Positions 42,395 to 52,542 are shown, counted from the first letter of the stretch. The stretch is 64,000 nt of DNA from DATHBD01 sp035296325 (GCA_035296325.1 DATHBD010000063.1:88436-152435); one strand, 5' to 3'. Notes: generated by a model from the letters alone, not told the origin. Numbers and translations: made by a program.

Positions 42395-43639
42395 ATGTCT
42401 GTAATTCCAAACCGCCCCGCCATGCGCTGGCTGGTGCCGGGCGTGGTCGCGCTCGGGCTGATCGGTGGCGGCGTGGTGGTCCGCACCGCGGCGGCTGCGG
42501 CCGACCCCACCCTGCCCGCCCGGACCGCCGCCCAGCTTCTCGTTGATCTGCAGACCGCCAAGCTGGACGGGATGTCCGGCACCGTGGTGCAGCGTGCCGA
42601 TCTCGGCCTGCCCGAGCTGCCGATCGGTGGGCAGGGCAGCTCCGACCTGACCTCGCTGATCAGCGGCAACCACACGCTGCGGGTGTGGTACTCCGGACCG
42701 GACAAGGCCCGGGTGGCCCTGCTCGGCACGCTCGGCGAATCCGACGTGATCCTCAACGGCGCGGACCTCTGGACCTGGAACAGCAAGATGAACACGGCCA
42801 CCCACCGCACGCTGGCGAAGGGCGAGACGTCACCCGCCCCCGGTGGCGGCGCGGCGCATCCGGGCCTGCCGAGCGCCATGCCCAGCACCCCGCAGGAAAT
42901 GGCCGACCGGGCGCTCAAGCTGATCGACCCGTCGACGGTGGTGACCACCGCCGGCACCGCGCGGATCGCCGGACGTGCCGGGTACGAGCTGGTGCTGGCC
43001 CCGCGTGACCGGGCCTCCCTGGTCGGGCAGGTCCGCCTGGCCGTCGATGCCGAGCACCACGTGCCGCTGCGGATTCAGGTCTTCTCCCGCAACGCCAGCA
43101 AAGCGGCGATCGAGGTCGCCTTCACGCAGGTGAGCTTCAGCCGCCCGGACGACAGCCAGTTCCGGTTCGCGCCGCCGCCCGGGGTGAAGGTCGATGAGCG
43201 GTCTGCCCTCGACGAGCCGGCCAAGCCCGGTGCCGAGGCTGACCGCGCCGCGCCGGACGCCGGCGCGCCGGACGCCGCGGGCGAGCCCGTCGTGATCGGA
43301 ACCGGGTGGACCAGCGTGCTGGCAGCCCGGATCCCGCAGGGCGAGGCCGCACCGGATGCCGCGGACGCCACCAGACGCCGGCTCACCGAGCCGGGCGCCG
43401 GTGCTGAGCCCGGCGCCGGTGCCGAGCCCGGCGCCGAACAGTTCGGCCAGCTCGCCATGATGCTGGACAGGCTCCCACGGGTCAGTGGCTCGTGGGGCTC
43501 CGGACGGCTGCTCTCCGGCAAGCTGTTCAGCGTGCTGCTCACCGACGACGGCCGGGTCCTGGGCGGGGCGGTGGCACCCGACCGGCTCTACGAGGCGGCC
43601 GCTGACCCGAAGGCGACCGCCCTGAAGGCGACGAAGTGA
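42395..43639 (+). CDS. LolA/RseB-like secreted protein (DUF2092-type)
   Basis: This is a 414-residue exported or membrane-anchored protein. Hydrophobic residues about 12-35 form a signal or anchor. A LolA/RseB-like beta-sheet domain follows (TLRVWYSGPDKARVALL, DLWTWNSKMNTATH, YELVLAPRDRASLVGQVRLAVD), then a Pro/Ala/Gly/Glu-rich linker with EPGAGA repeats, and a conserved end (LLSGKLFSVLLTDDGRVLGGAV). AGGAGG precedes ATG 42395. Its stop overlaps the ABC ATPase start (GTGA). It may sense or carry lipid for the exporter. Confidence 0.82.
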   Translation: MSVIPNRPAMRWLVPGVVALGLIGGGVVVRTAAAAADPTLPARTAAQLLVDLQTAKLDGMSGTVVQRADLGLPELPIGGQGSSDLTSLISGNHTLRVWYSGPDKARVALLGTLGESDVILNGADLWTWNSKMNTATHRTLAKGETSPAPGGGAAHPGLPSAMPSTPQEMADRALKLIDPSTVVTTAGTARIAGRAGYELVLAPRDRASLVGQVRLAVDAEHHVPLRIQVFSRNASKAAIEVAFTQVSFSRPDDSQFRFAPPPGVKVDERSALDEPAKPGAEADRAAPDAGAPDAAGEPVVIGTGWTSVLAARIPQGEAAPDAADATRRRLTEPGAGAEPGAGAEPGAEQFGQLAMMLDRLPRVSGSWGSGRLLSGKLFSVLLTDDGRVLGGAVAPDRLYEAAADPKATALKATK

Positions 43640-44619
43640 CCGCATCCACAGCGGTGGCCACCCCGGAGTCCGCGCAGGCGGGCTCCGGGGTGGCGCTGGC
43701 CATCGGCACCTCGGGGCTGACCAAGCGGTTCGGGTCGCAGGTCGCCGTGAACAGCGTCGACCTCGCGGTGCCGCGCGGTTCGGTGTACGGCTTCCTCGGC
43801 CCCAACGGCTCGGGCAAGACCACGACGATCCGGATGCTGCTCGGCCTGATCCGACCCACCGCGGGCCACCACGAAATGCTGGGCCAGCCGATGCCGGCAG
43901 GCGCCGGCGCGGTGCTGCCGCGGGTCGGCGCGCTGGTCGAGGGGCCCGCGTTCCACCCGTACCTGTCCGGCCGGCACAACCTGATCCGGCTCGACGCTGC
44001 CGACCGCACCGCGGACCCCCGCTCGGTGCGACGGCGGGTCGACGCGGCGCTGGACCGGGTCGGCCTGCTCGCGGCCGCGGGCAAGCGCTACCGGGCGTAC
44101 TCCCTCGGCATGCGGCAGCGGCTCGCCCTCGCCGCGTCCCTGCTGGTGCACCGGGACCTGCTGATCCTGGACGAGCCGACCAACGGCCTCGACCCACAGG
44201 GCACCCGCGAGGTACGTGGACTGATCACCAGTCTGGCCGCCGAGGGCTCCACGGTCCTGCTCTCCACCCACCTGCTCTCCGAGGTGGAGCAGATCTGCAC
44301 GCACGTCGGCGTGATGCACGTCGGCCGGCTGGTGGCCCAGGCGCCGCTGGCCGAGTTGCGGGCCCGCACCGCACCGCGGGCCAGGGTGCTCACCGATCGC
44401 CCCGAGGATGCCGCGCGGGTGATGCGCGGCCTGGGGGTGGCTGAGGTGCTGACCTCGATCGACGAGGCATCCGGAACGCTGAACGGCGTGGCGCCGGAGA
44501 AGGTCGTCGCCGAACTCGTGCACGACGGCGTACCGGTACGGTCCTTCACCGTCGCGCGCCCCGATCTCGAGGAGATGTTCGTGTCGTTGACCGGGGAGGG
44601 CTTCGATGTCACCGGCTGA
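43636..44619 (+). CDS. ABC-2 type exporter ATP-binding protein
   Basis: This is a 327-residue ATPase. Walker A GPNGSGKTTT, signature-like YSLGMRQRLALA (the usual LSGGQ replaced by SLGMR, common in this subfamily), Walker B LLILDEPTNGLDP and switch STHLLSEVE are present. The C-terminal regulatory extension ends RPDLEEMFVSLTGE, typical of drug or lipid exporters. The start is GTG 43636; it overlaps the permease gene by 14 nt. Confidence 0.92.
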   Translation: MTASTAVATPESAQAGSGVALAIGTSGLTKRFGSQVAVNSVDLAVPRGSVYGFLGPNGSGKTTTIRMLLGLIRPTAGHHEMLGQPMPAGAGAVLPRVGALVEGPAFHPYLSGRHNLIRLDAADRTADPRSVRRRVDAALDRVGLLAAAGKRYRAYSLGMRQRLALAASLLVHRDLLILDEPTNGLDPQGTREVRGLITSLAAEGSTVLLSTHLLSEVEQICTHVGVMHVGRLVAQAPLAELRARTAPRARVLTDRPEDAARVMRGLGVAEVLTSIDEASGTLNGVAPEKVVAELVHDGVPVRSFTVARPDLEEMFVSLTGEGFDVTG

Positions 44620-45520
44620 GGCCGCGGTGCGGGAGGCGAGCGGGACCGGACCCCATGCGACCCGGACGCAGGAGCCGGCGACCACCGGCCGCCCGCGAGC
44701 GGTGAGCACCCGGTTCCTGCGCTCGGAGCTGTTGCTGATCTTCGGACGGCGGCGGAACTGGGCCGGCCTCGCGGTCCTCGCCTCGGTGCCGATCATCATC
44801 GCGATCGCGGTGAAGCTCTCGTCGCCGAACGAGGGCGCCGGTGATGGCCCCGACTTCTTCGGCAGCATCACCGACAACGGGCTCTTCGTCGCGCTGTCGG
44901 CGCTGACCGTCGAGTTGCCGCTCTTCCTGCCACTCGCCGTGGGCACCATCGCCGCGGACACCATCGCCGGCGAGGCCAACCTGGGCACGCTGCGCTACCT
45001 GCTCACCGTTCCGGTGCACCGCGCCCGGATGCTCGCGGTGAAGTACCTCGCCGTGGTGATCTTCGCTTTCGCGGCGACGCTGCTGGTGGCCGGCGTCGGC
45101 ACGGTGATCGGTCTGGCGCTCTTCGGTGGCGGCGAGGCCACGCTGCTCTCCGGCACGCAGGCCTCGTTCGGTGAGGCGTCGCTGCGGCTCTTCGCGGTCT
45201 GCGTCTACCTGGCGATCTGCCTGTGTGCACTGGGCGCCGTCGGCATGTTCGTGTCGTCGCTGACCGAGCAGCCGATCGGCGCCACGATCGCGGTGATGAT
45301 CCTGACCGTGCTGAGCTTCATCCTGGACACCATTCCGCAGATCAGCTGGCTGCACCCCTATCTGCTGACCCACGACTGGTTGGCCTTCGGCGAACTGCTG
45401 CGCGACCCGGTGTCGCTGAGTGGGCCGCTGATGGACGGGCTGCTGCGCGCCGCGGCGTACATCGTGATCTTCTGGACGGCGGCGTGGGCCCGCTTCTCCA
45501 GCCGTGATGTGACGAGCTGA
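44606..45520 (+). CDS. ABC-2 type exporter permease
   Basis: This is a 304-residue membrane protein with about six helices after a polar N-terminus of 50 residues. ADTIAGEANLGTLRYLLTVPVHRARML is the ABC-2 permease signature region. It pairs with the preceding ATPase; LolA-like protein, ATPase and permease form one operon facing a two-component system. The exported substrate is unknown. Confidence 0.9.
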   Translation: MSPAEAAVREASGTGPHATRTQEPATTGRPRAVSTRFLRSELLLIFGRRRNWAGLAVLASVPIIIAIAVKLSSPNEGAGDGPDFFGSITDNGLFVALSALTVELPLFLPLAVGTIAADTIAGEANLGTLRYLLTVPVHRARMLAVKYLAVVIFAFAATLLVAGVGTVIGLALFGGGEATLLSGTQASFGEASLRLFAVCVYLAICLCALGAVGMFVSSLTEQPIGATIAVMILTVLSFILDTIPQISWLHPYLLTHDWLAFGELLRDPVSLSGPLMDGLLRAAAYIVIFWTAAWARFSSRDVTS

Positions 45521-45525
45521 GGTGC

Positions 45526-45552
45526 GGCGCGCCACCTCACCGGTGGCGCGCC
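45526..45552 (+). terminator. hairpin between convergent permease and MHYT genes
   Basis: A perfect 10-bp inverted repeat, GGCGCGCCAC / GTGGCGCGCC, with a 7-nt loop covers the 3' end of the MHYT gene and the gap to the permease. Confidence 0.6.
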
Positions 45553-46370
45553 GGACCGGCGGTGAGGCCGGCGGTCAGCCGGCCCACCGCGGCCGCCTCG
45601 TACACGTGCCGCGTGTGCGCCAGGGCGGCCTCCTGACGGGCGTTGTCCCGCCGCATCGCGTGCCCGACCATCCCGTACCCGAGCGCCAGCATGACCACGC
45701 AGGCGACCAGGCTGACCGCCGGGAACAACAGGAACAGGCTGACTCCGCCACCCGACGCGCCGACCCGGCCCGGCACCACTCCGATCGCGGCCATCGCGGT
45801 GTAGTGCGCCACCGACACGGCAACCGCCATGATCAACGCTGCGACGGCGGACGCCGTCGTGCCGCGGATGGCCACCACCAGCCACATCGCGATCGTGGCG
45901 GCCACCACCGCCAGCGCCAGCGCCAGCACCACCACCGCAGGCCGGAAGACCAACGTCCCGGACAGGCGCATGCCAGCCACCGTGGTGAGGTGCATGGCGG
46001 CGAGGCCCAGCCCGACCACGCCACCCCCGGCCGCCACCTTCCACGGGGTGGGCTCACCGAGGCCCACCACCAGCAGTCCGCCCGCGGCCGCGGCGACGAC
46101 GATCACCAAGCCGGCCACGAGGAGTTTGACGTCGTACCGGATGGGAGCGTCCGGCACGTCGAATCCGAGCAGAGCCAGGAACCGCATCAGCCAGAAGCCG
46201 GTGCCGCCGATCGACACCGCGGCGAGGCAGAGCCAGCGGGCGCGGGCCGGTCCGTCGGACTCCCGGGCACGGGCGCTGACCAGCAACCCGACCAGGCAGC
46301 CGAAGAACGACACCGCCACGGCCAGCGCCGGGCCGAGCCACCCGTGCGCGAAGTACTGCACCTCCGCCAA
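45537..46370 (-). CDS. MHYT-domain integral membrane sensor
   Basis: This is a 277-residue protein with seven helices. MHYT repeats are proposed to bind a metal or a diatomic gas. Here the second repeat reads AAMHLTTVAGM and the third SVAHYTAMAAI, while the first (FWLMRFLALLG) has lost its histidine. There is no enzymatic output domain, so it would act through partners. I chose TTG 46370, with GAGGAGGGG upstream. It is divergent from a SRPBCC gene. Confidence 0.85.
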   Translation of the reverse strand: MAEVQYFAHGWLGPALAVAVSFFGCLVGLLVSARARESDGPARARWLCLAAVSIGGTGFWLMRFLALLGFDVPDAPIRYDVKLLVAGLVIVVAAAAGGLLVVGLGEPTPWKVAAGGGVVGLGLAAMHLTTVAGMRLSGTLVFRPAVVVLALALAVVAATIAMWLVVAIRGTTASAVAALIMAVAVSVAHYTAMAAIGVVPGRVGASGGGVSLFLLFPAVSLVACVVMLALGYGMVGHAMRRDNARQEAALAHTRHVYEAAAVGRLTAGLTAGPARHR

Positions 46371-46502
46371 GACCCCTCCTCACTCCCGTTGTTGACGCCA
46401 CAATTGACGCACCGCGGGTAAGCCTCTCGTCGCACTCGGTGTGCGGCGGCGAGCGTCGTCTCAGATGGCGCGAGGCGCACTCACTTCGAGCGGCCTGACC
46501 GG

Positions 46503-46527
46503 GTTTGCGGCGGGGGGTCACGGGTAA
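46503..46527 (+). promoter_or_regulatory. stress-type (SigF/SigB-like) promoter of the SRPBCC gene
   Basis: GTTT at 46503-46506 and GGGTAA at 46522-46527 are separated by 15 nt, matching the GTTT-N15-GGGTA pattern of actinobacterial SigF/SigB promoters. Transcription would start about 45 nt before the ATG. Confidence 0.5.
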
Positions 46528-46577
46528 CACCTAACCGACGCGAGAAACGACGCAACAGCGACGCAGGAGGAGGAACT

Positions 46578-47039
46578 ATGAGCACGGTTGTCGAGTCCGT
46601 CGACGTGGCGGTGCCGGTTCGCACCGCGTACGACCAGTGGACGCAGTTCGAAGAGTTCCCGAAGTTCATGGAGGGCGTGCAGGAGATCCGCCAGATCAGC
46701 GACACGATGACCCACTGGGTCATCGAGATCGGCGGGATCAAGCGCGAGTTCGACGCCCGGATCACCGAGCAGCACCCCGACGAGCGGGTAGCCTGGACCT
46801 CGGTCGACGGCCCCACGCACGCCGGTGTGGTGACCTTTCACCGGCTCGACGCCGACCACACCCGGGTGACCGCTCAGATGGACATCGACCCCGACACCTT
46901 CGTCGAGAAGGTCGCCGACAAGACCGGCCTGATCGACCGCAAGGTCAAGGGCGACATGAAGCGGTTCCAGGAGTTCATCGAGTCCCGCGGCCGGGAGACC
47001 GGCGCATGGCGGGGCGAGGTGGACCCGCCGACGCCGTAA
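46578..47039 (+). CDS. SRPBCC (cyclase/dehydrase-like) small protein
   Basis: This is a 153-residue protein of the START-like helix-grip fold: VDVAVPVRTAYDQWTQFEEFPKFM, then GIKREFDARITEQHPDERVAWTS and a C-terminal helix (KGDMKRFQEFIESR). Members bind hydrophobic ligands; some are polyketide cyclases, but this stand-alone form is widespread and of unknown role. A run of GGAGGAGG precedes ATG 46578. The upstream promoter suggests stress induction. A hairpin terminates it. Confidence 0.88.
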   Translation: MSTVVESVDVAVPVRTAYDQWTQFEEFPKFMEGVQEIRQISDTMTHWVIEIGGIKREFDARITEQHPDERVAWTSVDGPTHAGVVTFHRLDADHTRVTAQMDIDPDTFVEKVADKTGLIDRKVKGDMKRFQEFIESRGRETGAWRGEVDPPTP

Positions 47040-47052
47040 GCCTGCGGTAGGC

Positions 47053-47087
47053 CGGCCCCTCTTCCCGATGTCGGGGAAGGGGGGCCG
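47053..47087 (+). terminator. hairpin terminator after the SRPBCC gene
   Basis: CGGCCCCTCTTCCCGA pairs with TCGGGGAAGGGGGGCCG, with one or two mismatches or bulges. It lies between the SRPBCC stop and the typA ribosome-binding site. Confidence 0.55.
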
Positions 47088-47123
47088 TCGCCGTGGATAT
47101 CAACGAACCAGGAGAATGGGCGT

Positions 47124-48989
<1,866 letters not shown>

Positions 48990-49010
48990 CCCGGCGCCGT
49001 CCGGCCGGAG

Positions 49011-50027
49011 CTACCGCTGCGCTACGGCGTACCGGCCGGACTCGCGGGACCAGTCCACATTGCCGCGGATCCAGTACGTCAGGCCGGCGACCATGGGTTC
49101 CACCCCTGCTGTGGCGCGCAGGGCGGCCGGAAGCCGATGCCGGGCCCGGAGAAACTCGGTCACCTCGGCGTCGTGCCACGCGACGACGGTGCGAACGGCC
49201 TCGGGCAACGCCACCCCGGTATTGCGCGCGAGGACCAGCACGAGGTTGTGCACGTCGCCGCGGGCCAGCTCCTTGGGCCAGGAGACGAGATCGTTGAACC
49301 AGGCGACGACGTTGTCGGCGTGCCGCCGCAACGCCAGTACCGCCGGGTCCGCCGCCGCCGCGGGCGTCAGCTCGACGCCGCCGAACACCTCGATCAGGTC
49401 GAAGAAGATGGCGGTCGCCGCGGTGCTGCGCCGCATCCGCAGATACTCCGGCACGCCCGGCACCCGACCGGTCGCCCGGTTCTCCGCCTCCCACACGTTG
49501 CCGGCGAGGTAGTCGGCCAGGTGCGTGCGGAACCGCTCCCGCCAGGCCGGGCCGGCCGCCGCCGCCGTCCGGGCCCACACCACGGCGAGGGCCCGGCTCA
49601 GCGGAGCGCCCACCGCCGCGGCGAGCGGCTCCACCGTCACCGCGCCGCCGAGGTGATCGAGCAGCAGTGCGCGGATCTCGCGCTGCCGCGCGGGGTCGCG
49701 GCCCAGCGCCGTCTCAAGATGGTCGTCCAGCGCGAATACGGTGGTCAGCCACGCCGTCGCCAGCGACAACGCGGTCGGTGGCGCGTCCGGATAGGTGCGC
49801 GCGATCAGGCGGGCGAACCGGGCCCGGGCATACCGACGGATGGCCGGCCCGGCGATCAACCCTTGCCGGGTCGCCCACTCGACGGCGGAGCGCTCCAGCT
49901 CAGTGACGTGCGGGGACAGGCGGGGACGGAACGGGCTGAGCACGGCGGGCGAGGTCGGGCTTCCGGCGTCGCTCAGGTCGGCGACCGTGACTGCTTCGTC
50001 GCCGGCTGCGTGTGCATTCTGACCCAT
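49011..50027 (-). CDS. class I terpene cyclase, product unknown
   Basis: This is a 338-residue bacterial terpene synthase. The aspartate-rich motif is DDHLE (101-105), the NSE triad NDLVSWPKE (245-253), the pyrophosphate-sensor arginine lies near 199-200, and the terminal RY pair is at 332-333, after WIRGNVDWSRESG. All metal- and diphosphate-binding elements are intact, so it should cyclise a prenyl diphosphate in the cytoplasm. No P450, methyltransferase or prenyl synthase gene is adjacent, so chain length and product cannot be told. The start is ATG 50027. Confidence 0.9.
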   Translation of the reverse strand: MGQNAHAAGDEAVTVADLSDAGSPTSPAVLSPFRPRLSPHVTELERSAVEWATRQGLIAGPAIRRYARARFARLIARTYPDAPPTALSLATAWLTTVFALDDHLETALGRDPARQREIRALLLDHLGGAVTVEPLAAAVGAPLSRALAVVWARTAAAAGPAWRERFRTHLADYLAGNVWEAENRATGRVPGVPEYLRMRRSTAATAIFFDLIEVFGGVELTPAAAADPAVLALRRHADNVVAWFNDLVSWPKELARGDVHNLVLVLARNTGVALPEAVRTVVAWHDAEVTEFLRARHRLPAALRATAGVEPMVAGLTYWIRGNVDWSRESGRYAVAQR

Positions 50028-50137
50028 CGAGGCCCCCGGAGCATCGGGTGTCGCTTCGGATCACCCTAACGCCTGACGACCAGCTGACCGCAGCGACAAT
50101 GTGCGCCGGACCCGGCTCGACTCCTCGGGTGGCCCGG

Positions 50138-51157
50138 TCAGTCCTTGGGCGACTCACCGGAGCCGCTGCCGACCAGAACCTCACGCCGGGCCTGGTGCCG
50201 TGACCGCAGCAGGCTCGCGATGGTGGTGATGGCCAACGTTCCGAGAATGACGGAGAGCGATACCGTGATCGAAATCTCGGGCGCCCACTTCACCGGGTCG
50301 CCGCCGTTGATGAACGGCACGTTGTTCCCGTGCAGGGCTTCCAGAATCAACTTCACGCCGATGAAGCCGAGCACCAGCGCCAGGCCGATCGAAAGGTAGA
50401 CGAGGCGATTCAGCAGCCCGCCGATCAGGAAATACAGCTGGCGCAGCCCCATCAGCGCGAACACGTTCGCGGTGAATACCAGGTACGGCTCCTTGGTCAG
50501 CCCGAAGATGGCCGGGATGGAGTCCAGCGCGAAAATCAGGTCGGTCGTGCCGATGGCCACCAGCACGATCACCATCGGGCTCAACAGCGTCTTACCGTTG
50601 CGGCGGATGACCATTTCCGAGTGGTCGTAGTCGGGTGCGATCGGCAGGACCCGGCGGCTCCACCGGATCAGCACGTTTTCCTTGAAGTCGGTCTCGTCGG
50701 TTTCCCCGGTCCGCATGAGTTTGATTGCGGTGTATACCAGGAAGAAGCCGAACAGGTAGAAGATCCAGCCGAAACGGCCGATCGCGGCAGCACCGACCGC
50801 AATGAACGCACCGCGCATCAGCAGCGCCAACACGATGCCGATGAGCAGCGCTTTCTGCTGGAACTCCCGGGGCACCTTGAAGCGGGCCATGATGATGACG
50901 AAGACGAAGAGGTTGTCGATGGAAAGGCTGTATTCAGTCAGCCAACCAGCGAAGAACTGGCCGGAGTAACCCGGACCGTCAGTGAAGAAGATGATGACGC
51001 CGAACGCGATTGCCAGCGTGACGTAGAACACCACCCAGGTGGTCGACTCCCGCATCGACGGCTCATGCGGCCGGCGCGCGACGACCACCAGATCGAACAG
51101 GAGCAGGGCGGTGAGCCCGACCAGCGTCGCCGTCCACACCCAACCTGGCACGTCCAT
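50138..51157 (-). CDS. TerC-family membrane protein (probable Mn2+ exporter/metal homeostasis)
   Basis: This is a 339-residue protein with about nine helices. TEYSLSIDNLFVFVIIM and GTTDLIFALDSIPAIFG carry the two conserved acidic motifs of TerC. TerC proteins export Mn2+ and help metalate exported enzymes. I chose ATG 51157, because GGAGG sits 6 nt upstream; the TTG two codons earlier would lie on the Shine-Dalgarno. It stands behind a yybP-ykoY riboswitch, which supports a manganese role. Confidence 0.92.
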   Translation of the reverse strand: MDVPGWVWTATLVGLTALLLFDLVVVARRPHEPSMRESTTWVVFYVTLAIAFGVIIFFTDGPGYSGQFFAGWLTEYSLSIDNLFVFVIIMARFKVPREFQQKALLIGIVLALLMRGAFIAVGAAAIGRFGWIFYLFGFFLVYTAIKLMRTGETDETDFKENVLIRWSRRVLPIAPDYDHSEMVIRRNGKTLLSPMVIVLVAIGTTDLIFALDSIPAIFGLTKEPYLVFTANVFALMGLRQLYFLIGGLLNRLVYLSIGLALVLGFIGVKLILEALHGNNVPFINGGDPVKWAPEISITVSLSVILGTLAITTIASLLRSRHQARREVLVGSGSGESPKD

Positions 51158-51162
51158 ATACA

Positions 51163-51171
51163 ACCTCCGGT
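51163..51171 (-). promoter_or_regulatory. terC Shine-Dalgarno, complementary to the riboswitch 3' strand
   Basis: On the minus strand this reads ACCGGAGGT. It is the exact reverse complement of ACCTCCGGT at 51226-51234, which is the 3' edge of the upstream aptamer. Pairing of the two would hide the ribosome-binding site. Confidence 0.6.
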
Positions 51172-51221
51172 AGACACCACGGCGGAGCCGTCCATGCGAA
51201 CGGAACCGACTGTGCAGTTGG

Positions 51222-51336
51222 TGACACCGGAGGTCTCTCCCGCCGCCGACCGGCGACCGATGGCGCCGGGTAGGCCGGATTTCCCGAATCTACCGTGCTG
51301 ACGACGCCGTCGAAAAGGGATACTCCCCTCCCCTGC
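51222..51336 (-). ncRNA. yybP-ykoY (Mn2+) riboswitch
   Basis: On the minus strand the leader holds the conserved blocks in order: AGGGGAGTA (near 51330), CGTCGTCAGCACGG (about 51292-51305), a middle CCCGGCGCCATCGG helix region, and GGAGAGACCTCCGG (about 51227-51240). These match the yybP-ykoY aptamer, which binds Mn2+ and often controls TerC and MntP genes. Only the TerC gene lies downstream. The 3' strand is complementary to the terC Shine-Dalgarno, so translation control is likely. Confidence 0.8.
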
Positions 51337-51397
51337 CTCCTCATTCTGTCCCATGGAACCGGCGAGGCGCGACCCGGCCACTGGAATGAGCCAAGGT

Positions 51398-51550
51398 TCA
51401 CGTCACGATGACTTGCGGGAGCGGCGGATCCGCCAACTGCCAACCCTGCGCCAGCACGGCGTCGCAGGCTGTCACCGCAGTACGCAAGCGGCATCGGAAC
51501 GGACCGGTCAGCTCGATCCAGGGCGCGCGCGCGGCCCGTAACTCGGCCGG
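51398..51550 (-). pseudogene. nadR: displaced C-terminal segment of NadR (frameshift)
   Basis: Just after the sequence encoding FMTGRFR, the NadR-like residues continue in another frame: AELRAARAPWIELTGPF, then LRTAV and CDAVLAQGWQLADPP, ending at TGA 51398-51400. The missing base would fall in the CCGG/GGCC stretch at 51545-51550, where one extra G restores GRFRAELRA. These are typical NadR kinase C-terminal residues, so this is probably a one-base deletion or a sequencing error. Confidence 0.7.
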
Positions 51551-52542
51551 AAGCGCCCGGTCATGAACGACCGCAGATGCTCTCCGTCGCGCATCCCGTC
51601 GTCGGTGAAGGGCACGCCTACGTCGCTGGTCAGCAGGTACAGGTCGGCGCCCGTGCCGGCTGTCCGCCGGCCCTCCACCCGCCGACGCCCGGCGGCGAGG
51701 ACGGCCGGTGACGCGGCACCGAGGTAGCGCTCCTCCCAGACAGCGGTGGCGAAGGCGTCGGTGTCGCAGACCAGCAGCGGCGACCCGGCACGGGCCGCCG
51801 CCTCCTCGGCGGCGTTCTGCTCCCGTACCACGGTGACGAAGTCGTCCCGGGTCCAGCGCAGCGCGTCCACCGCTGCGGCCGGGCCGGCCACCGACCGCAG
51901 GGTGGCCAGCTTCTGCTCGGTGAGCGCCCGACCGTACTCGGGCACCCAACCGGTCCGGCCCCATACGCCGCCGCGCAGCCGGAAATGCCGGGCGAGGGCG
52001 CGCGCCAGCGTGGTGGTTCCGGTCGACTCCGCTCCGACCACGACCACCCGCCGGGCGAACCAGGCCCGCACCGCAGGGGCGAGCAGGTCCCAGTGCGCCG
52101 TGGGGTCGGCCCGCACCGCGGTGCCGCTGATTCGGACCCGCACCCGCTCCGGGTCGACGCAGACGTGCCGGGCACCGAACCTGCGGGCCAGCTCATCGCC
52201 GTACGCCTCCGAGGAGAACACGGCGTCCACCGCCTCGTCGCCGGGCCGCGCGGCACGGATCGCCGCCCGGAACACCGCACAGTGCGCCTCCCACGCCGCC
52301 GGGTCGGTGTAGTCGATCGGGTGGTCGTCGTACGTCCCGGCGAACGTGACGTGCCCCGTGTCGGCATGCACCTCGGCCAGCCAGGCCAGCCGCAGGTGCA
52401 GCGGGATCGACTCCGACGTGGCCTGTGCGACCACGACCGTGACCCGGTCGCAGGCGGCCGCGGCGGTGGCGATGAGCGCGTGGTGGCCGGCGTGCGGGGG
52501 GTAGAACTTCCCGACCACCAACCCGTGTCGGAAGTGGCTCAC
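51508..52542 (-). CDS. nadR: NadR-type NMN adenylyltransferase / ribosylnicotinamide kinase, apparently frameshifted at the C-terminus
   Basis: This is a 344-residue reading frame. The N-terminal nucleotidyltransferase has HAGH (17-20) and ISGTAVR (138-144); the C-terminal kinase domain has a P-loop GAESTGTTT (170-178), in which the usual Walker lysine is Thr. The pair converts nicotinamide riboside to NMN and NAD. The last 13 residues (PSYGPRARPGSS end) are out of family, and the expected ending appears in another frame downstream (to 51398). The start is GTG 52542, overlapping the pnuC stop (GTGA). The frame as written lacks about 50 C-terminal residues. Confidence 0.85.
   Translation of the reverse strand: MSHFRHGLVVGKFYPPHAGHHALIATAAAACDRVTVVVAQATSESIPLHLRLAWLAEVHADTGHVTFAGTYDDHPIDYTDPAAWEAHCAVFRAAIRAARPGDEAVDAVFSSEAYGDELARRFGARHVCVDPERVRVRISGTAVRADPTAHWDLLAPAVRAWFARRVVVVGAESTGTTTLARALARHFRLRGGVWGRTGWVPEYGRALTEQKLATLRSVAGPAAAVDALRWTRDDFVTVVREQNAAEEAAARAGSPLLVCDTDAFATAVWEERYLGAASPAVLAAGRRRVEGRRTAGTGADLYLLTSDVGVPFTDDGMRDGEHLRSFMTGRFRPSYGPRARPGSS

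Noticed and set aside
51353..51541. A 62-codon plus-strand ORF between terC and nadR
   Set aside because: No ribosome-binding site or family pattern; the minus strand here holds the frameshifted end of nadR.
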